Shown here: positions 1-6,785 of the stretch, one piece after another
Layout: each line of letters starts with the position of its first letter
How positions within the stretch are numbered: the stretch's first letter is position 1
NCBI GenBank assembly: GCA_030672115.1
Contig: DAOVGZ010000005.1
Span: 1-20,975, forward strand
Origin: a bacterium
Lineage (GTDB): Bacteria; Babelota; Babeliae; Babelales; Vermiphilaceae
Direction: 5' to 3'
DNA length: 20,975 nt
Translations under genes and position numbers: made by a program
Notes under the pieces: generated by a model
What the model saw: only the letters and a program-made list of their open reading frames with translations
Databases searched by the model: none
What the model was told of the DNA's origin: nothing

Positions 1-453
1 ACCGATTGCCTTTTACAGCGTGGTGCAAAAAAAATATATGGTGTTGATGTTGGCTATGGCCAAGTGCACGAAAAAATCAGAAATGATGATCGAGTTGTTG
101 TTATGGAAAAAACCAATTTGCGCGAACTGCGTGATGTTGGTGAACTTGTTGATATGATAACGCTCGATTTGTCGTTTATTTCTATTTTAAAGGTTATGGA
201 TGCTGTGTGTGCACTACTCAAGCCGAATGGCAAGCTGGTAACGCTTATAAAACCGCAATTTGAAGCACAAAAAAAAGATGTGGGGCGTGGCGGCATCATT
301 AAAGACCCGAAGATTCATGCAGAAGTTATTGAGAGAGTGACGCAGGGAATCAAGGACAAAGGATTTGAGCTTGTTGGGACTACTGAGTCTCCAATTACAG
401 GAGCTTCTGGTAATAGGGAGTTTTTAGCTTATTTTACTTTTTGCCACAAATAA
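1..453 (+). CDS. tlyA: TlyA-family rRNA 2'-O-methyltransferase (3' part)
   Basis: Only the C-terminal 150 codons are present; the gene starts before the window. The product resembles TlyA/hemolysin A proteins, which have an S4 RNA-binding domain followed by an FtsJ-like S-adenosylmethionine methyltransferase domain and methylate rRNA ribose 2'-OH groups. Visible family motifs are TDCLLQRGAKKIYGVDVGYGQ near the window start (after the SAM-binding glycine loop), LDLSFIS, and LIKPQFEA followed by VGRGG. The S4 domain and first SAM loop lie outside the window. The stop codon overlaps the 3' end of the convergent ABC ATPase gene by 20 bp, and no terminator is visible between them. Assignment to the family is firm; the exact rRNA target is inferred from the family. 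Confidence 0.85.
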   Translation, partial: TDCLLQRGAKKIYGVDVGYGQVHEKIRNDDRVVVMEKTNLRELRDVGELVDMITLDLSFISILKVMDAVCALLKPNGKLVTLIKPQFEAQKKDVGRGGIIKDPKIHAEVIERVTQGIKDKGFELVGTTESPITGASGNREFLAYFTFCHK

Positions 454-1132
454 ATTTATTAATTAAAGGATAAAAACGCTTTGTTTTTGATGTAGCTTTT
501 TCAATAATTTGGCCTTTTTCTAAAAAGTATATAGTACCATTTAAGTTTTTGAGCAGCATTGGATCATGAGTTGTAACTAAAACTATAAAACCTTCTTTTG
601 CTAGATTTTGAATAATATTGGCAATATGTACTGTTAAAAGTGGGTCAAGAGCAGAAGTTGGTTTGTCAAATGTTATAACTGGAGGTTTAAGACTTACAGT
701 TCGAGCAATAGCTAAAAGTTGTTTTTGTCCAGAGGATAGGCTGGAGGCCATATCATTTGCGCTATCTAAAAGGTGGTATTTTTTTAAAAGTTGGAGTGCT
801 AATTTTTGGGCAATTTTTTTAGGTGTTTTCATGTTTTCTAAAACAAATGAAATATTTCTTTCTACCGTCATGTTTTCAAATAGGTTGAATTTTTCAAATA
901 CCATTCCTATTTTGAGTTTTTTACCTGGTATATTTTGTAATTTTTCATCATTTAGGTAAACAAAACCGGAATCTTTCTCTTCAAGATTGTTAAGCGTTCT
1001 TAAAAACATTGATTTTCCAGAGCCTGTTTGACCGATAAATAATGCTATTTCTCCAGGGCGCACAATAGCAGAAATATTATAAAGAATTCTTTTTTTTCGG
1101 ATTGTTTTGCATATGTTCTTTATCTTGAGCAT
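434..1132 (-). CDS. Amino-acid ABC transporter ATP-binding protein with altered Q-loop and Walker B
   Basis: ATPase subunit of a polar amino-acid importer of the GlnQ/HisP type (232 aa, usual length about 240). Walker A is GQTGSGKS (residues 34-41), the signature is LSSGQ (132-136, usual LSGGQ), the D-loop is SALDP and the switch histidine is H189. Two key residues differ from the family. The Q-loop glutamine is Glu80 (VFEKFNLF, usual VFQxFNLF). The catalytic Walker B glutamate is Lys157 (FDKPTSALDP, usual FDEPTSALDP), codon AAA at 662-664. The frame also opens upstream to 1213, but the conserved domain starts at MLKIKN, so the ATG at 1132 is chosen; this overlaps the permease gene by 13 bp. 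It is the last gene of a three-gene minus-strand operon. ATP hydrolysis may be slow or depend on another subunit; binding should remain possible. Confidence 0.85.
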   Translation of the reverse strand: MLKIKNICKTIRKKRILYNISAIVRPGEIALFIGQTGSGKSMFLRTLNNLEEKDSGFVYLNDEKLQNIPGKKLKIGMVFEKFNLFENMTVERNISFVLENMKTPKKIAQKLALQLLKKYHLLDSANDMASSLSSGQKQLLAIARTVSLKPPVITFDKPTSALDPLLTVHIANIIQNLAKEGFIVLVTTHDPMLLKNLNGTIYFLEKGQIIEKATSKTKRFYPLINKFICGKK

Positions 1133-1773
1133 AATTTTTTTCTTTTTGTATATAGAGATATTAAAAAAGCTATAACAAGAGTAACACTCCAATAGATTAG
1201 GCAGGTTGTACAAAGGGCTGTAAAAGCGTCATATGTTCGATTTTGAATAATACTACTTGTTTTAAGAAGCTCACTAACTCCAATAATTGAAGCTAAAGTT
1301 GAGGTTTTAAATAAAATATTAAATTCTTTTAAAAATGCTGGAATAATAGTTTGAATTGCTTGAGGAAAAATAACATTTAAAAGAATTTTTCTTCTACTTA
1401 TTCCCAATGTTTGTGCCGCTTCTAATTGTTCAATTTCAATTTTAAGACTTTCATAAATGATTTTTGCAATTGTTCCTGAGCTTCCCAGTCCGAGGGCAAT
1501 AACAACAACCCAAAAAGGAGTAGCGAAAATATAAAGTTTTGGTAATAAAAAAAGGGCGATTAAAAGTTGCAAAAGTTTTGGTGTGCCGCTTGCAAGAATA
1601 GCATACAACTCTATCAAAAATCTAATTGGCCTTGTTCCTATAATTTTTATAGCTGCAAGCAAAGAACCAAAAGTTATACTAATAATTCCACTAAAAAAAG
1701 CGATTTGTAAAGACGTTAGAGTTCCACGTAATAAAAGGTATTTATATTTAAATAAGAGATGAAAATCTATCAT
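1120..1773 (-). CDS. Amino-acid ABC transporter permease (HisM/GlnP type)
   Basis: Inner-membrane permease of a polar amino-acid importer (217 aa, normal for the family). Several hydrophobic segments span the length, beginning near residues 18-42. The cytoplasmic coupling loop is clear: EQLEAAQTLGISRRK followed by a VIFPQAI segment, matching the EAA motif that docks onto the ATPase. The start ATG overlaps the stop of the upstream binding-protein gene by 4 bp (ATGA), which points to translational coupling. With its two neighbours it forms a complete uptake system (binding protein, one permease presumably acting as a homodimer, one ATPase). Substrate cannot be read from sequence; amino acids such as glutamine, glutamate, histidine or arginine are typical for the family. 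Confidence 0.9.
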   Translation of the reverse strand: MIDFHLLFKYKYLLLRGTLTSLQIAFFSGIISITFGSLLAAIKIIGTRPIRFLIELYAILASGTPKLLQLLIALFLLPKLYIFATPFWVVVIALGLGSSGTIAKIIYESLKIEIEQLEAAQTLGISRRKILLNVIFPQAIQTIIPAFLKEFNILFKTSTLASIIGVSELLKTSSIIQNRTYDAFTALCTTCLIYWSVTLVIAFLISLYTKRKKLCSR

Positions 1774-2591
1774 TGTTTAAATCCTTTTGTGTGGTCATGA
1801 AGGATTTTAAGAGTTCCATCTTTTTTCATGTCTTCAAGGGTTTTATTTATTTGATCAATAAGTTTTTGGTTTTTTTTAGAAACACAAATATGGTAATTGG
1901 CTGTTATTTCATCAATGGAATAAAGACTAAATATTTTGTTTTTGCCATATTTATTAATAAGAAAATCAGCTGTAGATTTTACGAGGATAAAGGCGTCACC
2001 ATAATTATTGCTAAGAGCTACAAAACCAAGTTTTTGATTGAGAATTCTTAGTAAGTTAATATCGTTTTCATCGGAAATCGTTTCATCATATCGTAGACCA
2101 GCTTTTTTTAGTAAGGTATGGATTTTTGAAATAATAGTATTGTTTTCTGTAATGATAATTGTTTTGTTTTTTAAGTTTTCTAAACTTTTCATTTGAAAAT
2201 TTGATGTTTTACTCAAAAAAACAAACGAGTCACCTTTGAAATGTGGAATTGAAAATAGACACCTACGACTTCGCTTAGGGGTTGATTCTAATGAACCAAT
2301 GCCAACATCAATAGTTGAGTATTTAAGGGAAGAAAAAATAGACTGGATAGGCATGCATTGTAGTTTGTAGTTTTTGTTTAATCGTTTGAATATTTCTTTG
2401 ATTATTTCAATTTCTATGCCAACAACTTTACCTTCACGCATATAAGCGAATGGAGGCGCGTCAGCATAAACACCTACGCGGATGTAGTTTTTACTTTTCT
2501 GTTTATTGTTTTTTATTGCAAAAAAAATGAAAATTAAGAGTGTTGAATTAAAAATGAGTATTAAAAGAGCCCAAAGCTTTTTTGTATTCAT
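1770..2591 (-). CDS. Amino-acid ABC transporter substrate-binding protein (family 3)
   Basis: Extracytoplasmic solute-binding protein of family 3 (273 aa). A hydrophobic N-terminal segment (about residues 7-26) serves as signal peptide or membrane anchor. There is no lipobox cysteine, so it may stay anchored by an uncleaved signal. The mature domain begins with RVGVYADAPPFAYMREGKVVGIEIEI, the typical family opening shown here in part, then GIGSLESTPKRSRR (ligand-binding arginine region) and FSIPHF. It ends in the typical MKKDGTLKIL segment. The start ATG has an AGGAG ribosome-binding site 8-9 nt upstream. First gene of the importer operon; the 250-bp region upstream is shared with a divergent second binding-protein gene. 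Confidence 0.88.
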   Translation of the reverse strand: MNTKKLWALLILIFNSTLLIFIFFAIKNNKQKSKNYIRVGVYADAPPFAYMREGKVVGIEIEIIKEIFKRLNKNYKLQCMPIQSIFSSLKYSTIDVGIGSLESTPKRSRRCLFSIPHFKGDSFVFLSKTSNFQMKSLENLKNKTIIITENNTIISKIHTLLKKAGLRYDETISDENDINLLRILNQKLGFVALSNNYGDAFILVKSTADFLINKYGKNKIFSLYSIDEITANYHICVSKKNQKLIDQINKTLEDMKKDGTLKILHDHTKGFKQ

Positions 2592-2753
2592 TCTCTAACT
2601 CCTCACTTTCAATTTAATCCTCCATATTTATTTTCACATAATATTCACAGAAAATTATAATGTTGAATTTTATTTTGTCAAGAGGGTGGCTTTGTGAAAT
2701 AGCTTTTGTGCGCATATTTTTTCGCTTATTGTTGCATCTAGAATAATTGCGGC

Positions 2754-2782
2754 TTGAGGTGGCGCCAGGAGAATGGTATAGT
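2754..2782 (+). promoter_or_regulatory. Predicted sigma70-type promoter for the second binding protein
   Basis: TTGAGG (2754-2759), a 17-nt spacer and TATAGT (2777-2782), preceded by TGG as an extended -10. A perfect 6-bp inverted repeat with a 5-nt loop (2793-2809, GTTATT/AATAAC) lies just after the expected start of transcription and could be an operator or small leader hairpin. The match is by eye only. Confidence 0.5.
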
Positions 2783-2852
2783 TTAGATATTCGTTATTTT
2801 TTGAATAACTTATTCGTGGTCGCAATAGAGTAGTCTGTTTTTGAGGGTGATT

Positions 2853-3659
2853 TTGAAAAAATTTGATTTAATTGTAACGTTTTTATTATCTTTTATTGTT
2901 TTTGTAATTTTTTACTCTTTTTTAAAAAAAAATGAAAAAACTGTAGATTCAGGAGTAGTAATTGTAGGTGTAAATGCAAATATTCCACCATTTGCATTTG
3001 TAAAAAAGGATAAAATTGTTGGTGTTGATGTTGATTTAATGAAAGAAATTTCTGGTAGAATAAAAAAACAATTCGTTTTAAAGGATATGTCTTTAAAAGT
3101 GCTTGAACCGTCGGTTTTACTGGGAAAGGTTCAGGTTATTTTTGGAGGTATTTCTCCAGTTGTAAAAAGAAGAACTGCTACATTTTTTACAGATCCATAC
3201 TTAGAAGATGATGAAATTATTATTCTTTCTAAGACTGAAGCTGTTAATTTTAAAGGAATTAGCGACTTGGAAGGGAAAAGGGGGATTGCTTGTTCTGGGT
3301 ATAGTTCTTCTTTTGTATTCAAAAAGAAATTGAAAAAAATGGGAATTAACGTTGATGGCTTTTCAAAAAAGGATGTTCGTATGGTATGGGTTCGAACTCT
3401 AGCCGAAGGCCTTTTTGCATTAAAAAATGATTTGGGAGATTTTTTTATTGTTGCACGTAGCGTTGTAAGGCGCTTAACGAGAAAGAAAAAGTTAAAAGGT
3501 TTGAAAATATACAAGCTTGATAAAAAATTTCGTGGTAAGTATAGTTTTGGTGTTTCAAGGCTTTATCCAGAGTTATTTCTTGAAATTCAAGAAGCTTTAC
3601 GTGAAATGAAAAAAGATGGAACGTTAAAAAAAATAAAAAAAAGATGGGGATTTAATTGA
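2853..3659 (+). CDS. Second family 3 amino-acid-binding protein, orphan
   Basis: Extracytoplasmic solute-binding protein of family 3 (268 aa from the chosen start). Residues about 5-25 form a hydrophobic signal or anchor; there is no lipobox. The mature part opens with VIVGVNANIPPFAFVKKDK, followed by GVDVDLMKEI, then VVKRRTATFFTDPY (binding-site arginine region), and ends with EMKKDGTLKKIKKRWG. No ATG is available. The TTG at 2853 is chosen because a GAGGGTG ribosome-binding site (2843-2849) sits just upstream; TTG at 2841 and GTG at 2847 are possible but poorly spaced. It has no permease or ATPase of its own and is divergent from the full importer, so it may supply that importer with another substrate or act as a sensor; this is inference. 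Confidence 0.85.
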   Translation: MKKFDLIVTFLLSFIVFVIFYSFLKKNEKTVDSGVVIVGVNANIPPFAFVKKDKIVGVDVDLMKEISGRIKKQFVLKDMSLKVLEPSVLLGKVQVIFGGISPVVKRRTATFFTDPYLEDDEIIILSKTEAVNFKGISDLEGKRGIACSGYSSSFVFKKKLKKMGINVDGFSKKDVRMVWVRTLAEGLFALKNDLGDFFIVARSVVRRLTRKKKLKGLKIYKLDKKFRGKYSFGVSRLYPELFLEIQEALREMKKDGTLKKIKKRWGFN

Positions 3660-3827
3660 AAATATTTCAGTCGTTTTTCGCATTAATGCTTCAATCATTG
3701 CATTAAGTTTTCCATCTTCTGTGGCATCTTCAGTCTTTTGAGTGTTGGGATTGCCATTTTCTGCATCGAATTTAGTAGTTGTCTCATTTATTGAGGTTTC
3801 GTCAAAATCAAAAAGATTTTCATTCAT
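3624..3827 (-). CDS. Small acidic hypothetical protein
   Basis: A 67-aa frame starting at ATG 3827 (it also opens to a TTG at 3863). The product is hydrophilic and acidic at the front (MNENLFDFDETS), then charged and helical, with an aromatic tail. It resembles no family I know. Its last 36 bp overlap the 3' end of the orphan binding-protein gene on the other strand. No good ribosome-binding site is visible for either start. The protein-like composition is the only argument for it; it could be a chance frame in a 280-bp gap. Confidence 0.35.
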   Translation of the reverse strand: MNENLFDFDETSINETTTKFDAENGNPNTQKTEDATEDGKLNAMIEALMRKTTEIFSIKSPSFFYFF

Positions 3828-3899
3828 AGCGAACACATTGACGGTAATAACTGAATCAAGCAAATTCTAGTTTTCAGGGCTATAGTGACCAGGTTTTTG

Positions 3900-3911
3900 T
3901 TGACGCGTCAA
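3900..3911. promoter_or_regulatory. Perfect 12-nt palindrome TTGACGCGTCAA
   Basis: A perfect 12-bp palindrome between the small acidic frame and the next minus-strand gene. It lies upstream of the small frame, so it could be an operator; TTGACG also resembles a -35 box on either strand. No convincing -10 element at proper spacing was found. Confidence 0.3.
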
Positions 3912-3941
3912 GGGATTGGTTGATTAGAATAGAATATTTGT

Positions 3942-4469
3942 TTAAACAGTTAATCGTTGACTAGATGCAAGCAAAGCTTGATTGATTCTTAAATTAGCAA
4001 TGATGGTATTTTCGGGCATGTTTTTTTGCAAGGGTGTTTTTATACAAACTTTATGAAGCGTCTGGTTAAGCCTATTGGTGATTGTTTTTAGCTTTTTTTC
4101 TAATTTTTGTTCTTTTAAAACGATAGAAATAGAAGCAAACGGTCCCAAGAAAAGTAAAGCAGGAGAATTTTTGGTATAGCGAGTTTCTACTGTTTGTATT
4201 TCTTTGGCAAGGTCATTAAGCTCTTGTAGAAGGTTGGATTGCTTGTTTTTTTGTGCCAAGGCTATTGTTTTGTTAATTTGGTCTTTGGTTCTTGTAAAAG
4301 CGCTCATAATACCTTGATCAAGTTCGTGCACCAAAAAGTTTTCTTGATTAGAGCATTTTTCCGCTTGTATGCGTTTTTCGCTAAGATATAATGCAGGTTT
4401 AATGAGTAGCACAAGAAGCACTAGAAGCATAAAGTCGCGAATGGGATGGTGCTTTTTTAAATTCATCAT
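3942..4469 (-). CDS. Membrane-anchored coiled-coil-like hypothetical protein
   Basis: An unrecognised protein of 175 aa. A basic N-terminus (MMNLKKHHPIRDF) precedes a hydrophobic segment at about residues 13-30 (MLLVLLVLLIKPALYL), which is a signal anchor or signal peptide. The rest is rich in Gln, Lys, Leu and Glu with a pattern suggesting helices or coiled coil (about 35-95 and 115-145), broken by a short hydrophobic patch NSPALLFLGPFASISIV near residue 100-116. Two adjacent ATG codons (4469 and 4466) can serve as the start, with a weak AGAG upstream. The gene is divergent from the tRNA-Arg pair. Export and envelope location are inferred; function is unknown. Confidence 0.65.
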   Translation of the reverse strand: MMNLKKHHPIRDFMLLVLLVLLIKPALYLSEKRIQAEKCSNQENFLVHELDQGIMSAFTRTKDQINKTIALAQKNKQSNLLQELNDLAKEIQTVETRYTKNSPALLFLGPFASISIVLKEQKLEKKLKTITNRLNQTLHKVCIKTPLQKNMPENTIIANLRINQALLASSQRLTV

Positions 4470-4560
4470 TGTTATCTCTATTTTTAATTATAAATCATGG
4501 TTATCTATTCTCCTTATTTTTATAGTGACCTATTTTTTTGATTCGGTCAAAAGGTTATGC

Positions 4561-4589
4561 TGGATAGATTTCTCTTTTTTTGGTATAAA
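4561..4589 (+). promoter_or_regulatory. Predicted promoter of the tRNA-Arg pair
   Basis: TGGATA (4561-4566), 17-nt spacer, TATAAA (4584-4589) with a preceding TGG (extended -10). Transcription would begin about 8 nt before the first tRNA. The -35 match is weak. Confidence 0.4.
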
Positions 4590-4603
4590 TTATATGAAAG
4601 GTT

Positions 4604-4680
4604 GCGCCTGTAGCTCAATTGGATAGAGTAGCGGACTTCGAATCCGTTGGTTGTAGGTTCGAGTCCTACCAGGCGCACCA
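4604..4680 (+). tRNA. tRNA-Arg (anticodon TCG)
   Basis: A 77-nt cloverleaf. The acceptor stem is GCGCCTG/CAGGCGC, the D-stem GCTC/GAGT, the anticodon stem GCGGA/TCCGT with loop CTTCGAA, and the T-arm contains GGTTCGAGTCC. The anticodon TCG is at 4638-4640 and reads CGN arginine codons. The CCA end is encoded (4678-4680). It is followed after 37 nt by a second tRNA-Arg. Confidence 0.96.
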
Positions 4681-4717
4681 AATTCCATCTCTTCTTATTT
4701 TTGATTTTACATTTTTA

Positions 4718-4794
4718 GCGCCCGTAGCTCAGTAGGATAGAGCGGCAGATTCCTAATCTGTAGGCCGCAGGTTCGAATCCTGCCGGGCGCACCA
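4718..4794 (+). tRNA. tRNA-Arg (anticodon CCT)
   Basis: A 77-nt cloverleaf with acceptor stem GCGCCCG/CGGGCGC, anticodon stem GCAGA/TCTGT and loop TTCCTAA. The anticodon CCT (4752-4754) reads the AGG arginine codon. The T-arm contains GGTTCGAATCC and the CCA end is encoded (4792-4794). It is probably co-transcribed with the preceding tRNA-Arg, since no separate promoter is evident in the 37-nt gap. Confidence 0.95.
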
Positions 4795-4795
4795 A

Positions 4796-4964
4796 CCTAC
4801 GCCAAGTCTACGGTTGGCACAGCCAGCTTTTTAAGGATTTTTATCCCTAATTAAAAGATTTGTTATTAGAAAAAGTGTAGGTTGTCCGCCGTAGCTTTAT
4901 GAGAAGGCTGGACCGGTTACAAGTTTTAGTTATAGCTATTTGGCCAAGGCTTCAGTTGGCAGGC
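4796..4964. repeat. Three degenerate copies of a GC-richer hairpin repeat
   Basis: The 298-bp stretch between the tRNA pair and psd has no gene. It holds three related elements. Copy A (4796-4826) contains GCCAA, 8 nt and TTGGC (4801-4818). Copy C (4942-4964) has the same stem with an 8-nt loop (4943-4960) and matches A at 16 of 19 positions. Copy B (4877-4911) is inverted and shares the CTACGG core and flanks more loosely. A and C can each form a 5-bp hairpin, and A and B could pair as a larger imperfect one. The elements are more GC-rich than their surroundings. They may be remnants of a dispersed palindromic repeat family; the rest of the gap is AT-rich and featureless. Confidence 0.55.
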
Positions 4965-5092
4965 TAAAAAATTACGCTAAAACTGTGTTTTTTACGTAAA
5001 ACAGAGTCAATTTTCTTTTTCTTTCATTCATTTTTAAACCTGTTATCCTTTTTTGATATCTGTCAAAAACTTAAAAATAAGGAGTGTATTGT

Positions 5093-5746
5093 ATGATGCA
5101 ATTTTTTAAAGCCAATCTTTTATGGACACAGGGAGTTTCAATTTTTTTTGTGATTCTTGCGCTTGGAGTAATCGGTTTCATTTTTTTTAGACCGATTTTT
5201 TATATTGCATTGGGACTGTTTATTTTTTCTGTGTGGTTTTTTAGAAATCCAGAACGAATGTGTCCACAAGCTGCTGGAGATGCATCAATTTTAGTGTGCC
5301 CTGCAGATGGAAAGGTTGTTGATATTCAATATAGCGCTGATCAATCGCTTGAGGGATATGCCCAAAAAGTTTCAATTTTTCTTTCTCCTCTTGATGTACA
5401 TGTTAATTGGACTCCAATGGCAGGCATTGTTAAAAAAGTTCAATATAGACTGGGAACATTTAAAATCGCGTATCTACCTAAAAGTTCAGAATTCAATGAA
5501 CGAAATGATTTACATTTACAATCAACGGATGGTAAAACCATAATAGTACGTCAGATTGCGGGTTCTGTAGCACGTAGAATTTGTTGCTGGGTTAAAGAGG
5601 GACAAAATGTAGGTTTTGGTCAAAAGTATGGCATGATTCGTTTTGGTTCTCGTGTTGATATATTGTTGCCGCGCAATGTTGAATTGTCTATTGGTGTTGG
5701 ACAACGTGTATATGGGGGAGAAACTGTTTTGGGAAGGTGGATATGA
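5093..5746 (+). CDS. psd: Phosphatidylserine decarboxylase (short, archaeal-type)
   Basis: Decarboxylates phosphatidylserine to phosphatidylethanolamine at the membrane. The protein is 217 aa, the short form of the family. Two hydrophobic segments (about 15-32 and 35-50) anchor it. PADGKV (70-75) carries the likely catalytic aspartate, PLDVHVNWTP (99-108) the conserved histidine, and RFGSRVDILLP (183-193) the self-cleavage site Gly185-Ser186, where Ser186 would become the pyruvoyl group. ATG 5093 is chosen because AAGGAG (5079-5084) lies 8 nt upstream; the GTG at 5084 overlaps that site. The stop overlaps the pssA start by 4 bp (ATGA), so the two steps of PE synthesis are coupled. Confidence 0.93.
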   Translation: MMQFFKANLLWTQGVSIFFVILALGVIGFIFFRPIFYIALGLFIFSVWFFRNPERMCPQAAGDASILVCPADGKVVDIQYSADQSLEGYAQKVSIFLSPLDVHVNWTPMAGIVKKVQYRLGTFKIAYLPKSSEFNERNDLHLQSTDGKTIIVRQIAGSVARRICCWVKEGQNVGFGQKYGMIRFGSRVDILLPRNVELSIGVGQRVYGGETVLGRWI

Positions 5747-6510
5747 AAATTTTGTCATTAAATGGACTAAAGGAATTAGGTAAAAAAAAATTATTTATGA
5801 TTCCTTATTTTTTTACCTTTGCAAATGCTTTTTTAGGATTTATGGCTGTAATCAAAACCCTTGAAGGTAATTACGCAGTAGCTGCTTATTGTATTATTGT
5901 TGCTGTTTTGATAATGGATACATTAGATGGGCGACTTGCACGAGCATTACATTCTTCGAGTTCATTGGGTATGGAGCTTGATTCTTTATGTGATGCTATT
6001 TCATTTTGTCTTGCACCTGTTATTTTATTATACAGTTGGTATTTGCACGCTTTTGGTTTTGTAGGTTTTTTTGTTTTAACATTTTTTTTATGTGCGGGAT
6101 TGTTGCGATTAGCACGATTTAATGTGCTGACAACTCAAAAAGGTGTTTCTTCTTTTTTCTTAGGAATGCCAACGCCAGTAGGAGCTCTTTTTATTGCTTT
6201 GCTTGTTGTACATTATGAGTGGATTTTGGCAACACCATTTGCATTTTTATTGCATCCGATTGGCATTTTAGTAGTTGTTGCTACACTTGCATATCTTATG
6301 ATTAGCTCAGTGCGCTTTCCTTCTTTTAAGCTTTTTCAATATTCTTTTTTAACATCATTACTTTTATTTGGCGGTTTAGGCTTTATCATTATTTATTCAG
6401 TGGTAAAAGGCATACCGTTTTTTTTCCTGGGGATCACATTTTATATTTTTAGTAGTATTTTTTTTCAGGTTTATTCTTTTTTTAGAAAAATAATTACAAA
6501 AGTACATTGA
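5743..6510 (+). CDS. pssA: CDP-diacylglycerol-serine O-phosphatidyltransferase
   Basis: Transfers the phosphatidyl group of CDP-diacylglycerol to serine, giving phosphatidylserine for the adjacent decarboxylase. The protein (255 aa) is an integral membrane enzyme with about eight hydrophobic stretches. The CDP-alcohol phosphotransferase motif is perfect: D59-x2-D62-G63-x2-A66-R67-x8-G76-x3-D80-x3-D84. ATG 5743 is preferred over the GTG at 5737 because GGAAGG (5732-5737) stands 5 nt before it and because it makes a 4-bp overlap with psd. The downstream gap contains inverted repeats but no strong terminator. Confidence 0.93.
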   Translation: MKILSLNGLKELGKKKLFMIPYFFTFANAFLGFMAVIKTLEGNYAVAAYCIIVAVLIMDTLDGRLARALHSSSSLGMELDSLCDAISFCLAPVILLYSWYLHAFGFVGFFVLTFFLCAGLLRLARFNVLTTQKGVSSFFLGMPTPVGALFIALLVVHYEWILATPFAFLLHPIGILVVVATLAYLMISSVRFPSFKLFQYSFLTSLLLFGGLGFIIIYSVVKGIPFFFLGITFYIFSSIFFQVYSFFRKIITKVH

Positions 6511-6537
6511 AAAACTCCTTTTTTAAGTTATTTTTAA

Positions 6538-6573
6538 TGTAGAGATTCTCTACAATATTTAAAAATATTTTTT
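6538..6573. promoter_or_regulatory. Two adjacent inverted repeats in the pssA downstream gap
   Basis: A 17-nt palindrome (TGTAGAGA-T-TCTCTACA, 6538-6554) is followed directly by AATATTT/AAATATT (6554-6569) and a short T run. The first looks like an operator or hairpin. The second with its T run could be a weak terminator for psd-pssA. They end 12 nt before the next start codon. Confidence 0.35.
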
Positions 6574-6584
6574 AAAGGTTTTTT

Positions 6585-6785
6585 ATGCAACGTTTGTGTT
6601 CCTTTTTAGTGTTTTGTGGTGTTTTATTTTTTTATGCTGGAAAATCTAGCGCAATGCCAATGGAAAAAAAGAAAAGAATAGAAAAGAAAATTTTTTCTAC
6701 TCTATTAAAAAAAGAAAAACAAAAAAATTTATACTTTAAAAAAACACAAAAAAAATATTCAAGGATAGTGATTTTAATATTTTGA
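6585..6785 (+). CDS. Small exported protein, N-terminal part before a frameshift
   Basis: 66 aa read in the first frame. Residues 1-23 form a clear signal peptide (MQRLCSFLVFCGVLFFYAG, cleavage likely after SSA). A lysine-rich segment follows and then a short hydrophobic tail typical of out-of-frame translation. At the A8 tract (6748-6755) the frame at 6755 onward continues into a longer protein-like sequence (KKIFKDSDFNILKN...), so this and the next entry are most likely one gene of about 194 codons broken by one base, or joined by slippage. AAAGG lies 6 nt before the ATG. No family is recognised. Confidence 0.55.
   Translation: MQRLCSFLVFCGVLFFYAGKSSAMPMEKKKRIEKKIFSTLLKKEKQKNLYFKKTQKKYSRIVILIF
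6748..6755 (+). other. A8 tract, site of apparent frame change (A_AAA_AAA in frame)
   Basis: In the upstream frame the codons are CAA AAA AAA TAT. The heptamer A_AAA_AAA (6749-6755) is a known type of -1 slippery sequence. A -1 slip, or one extra A in the transcript, enters the frame ATA TTC AAG that continues to 7168. It could be real slippage, a true mutation or a homopolymer sequencing error. Confidence 0.5.

Noticed and set aside
618..959. Plus-strand open frame antisense to the ABC ATPase
   Set aside because: It is the shadow of a gene with clear Walker and signature motifs; the plus-strand product has no recognisable features.
1133..1213. Longer N-terminus for the ABC ATPase starting at 1213
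   Set aside because: The extra 27 residues have no counterpart in the family and would overlap the permease gene by 94 bp; the domain begins at the ATG at 1132.
3131..3514. Minus-strand open frame inside the orphan binding-protein gene
   Set aside because: Antisense shadow of a recognised family 3 binding protein, with no ribosome-binding site or protein-like pattern.
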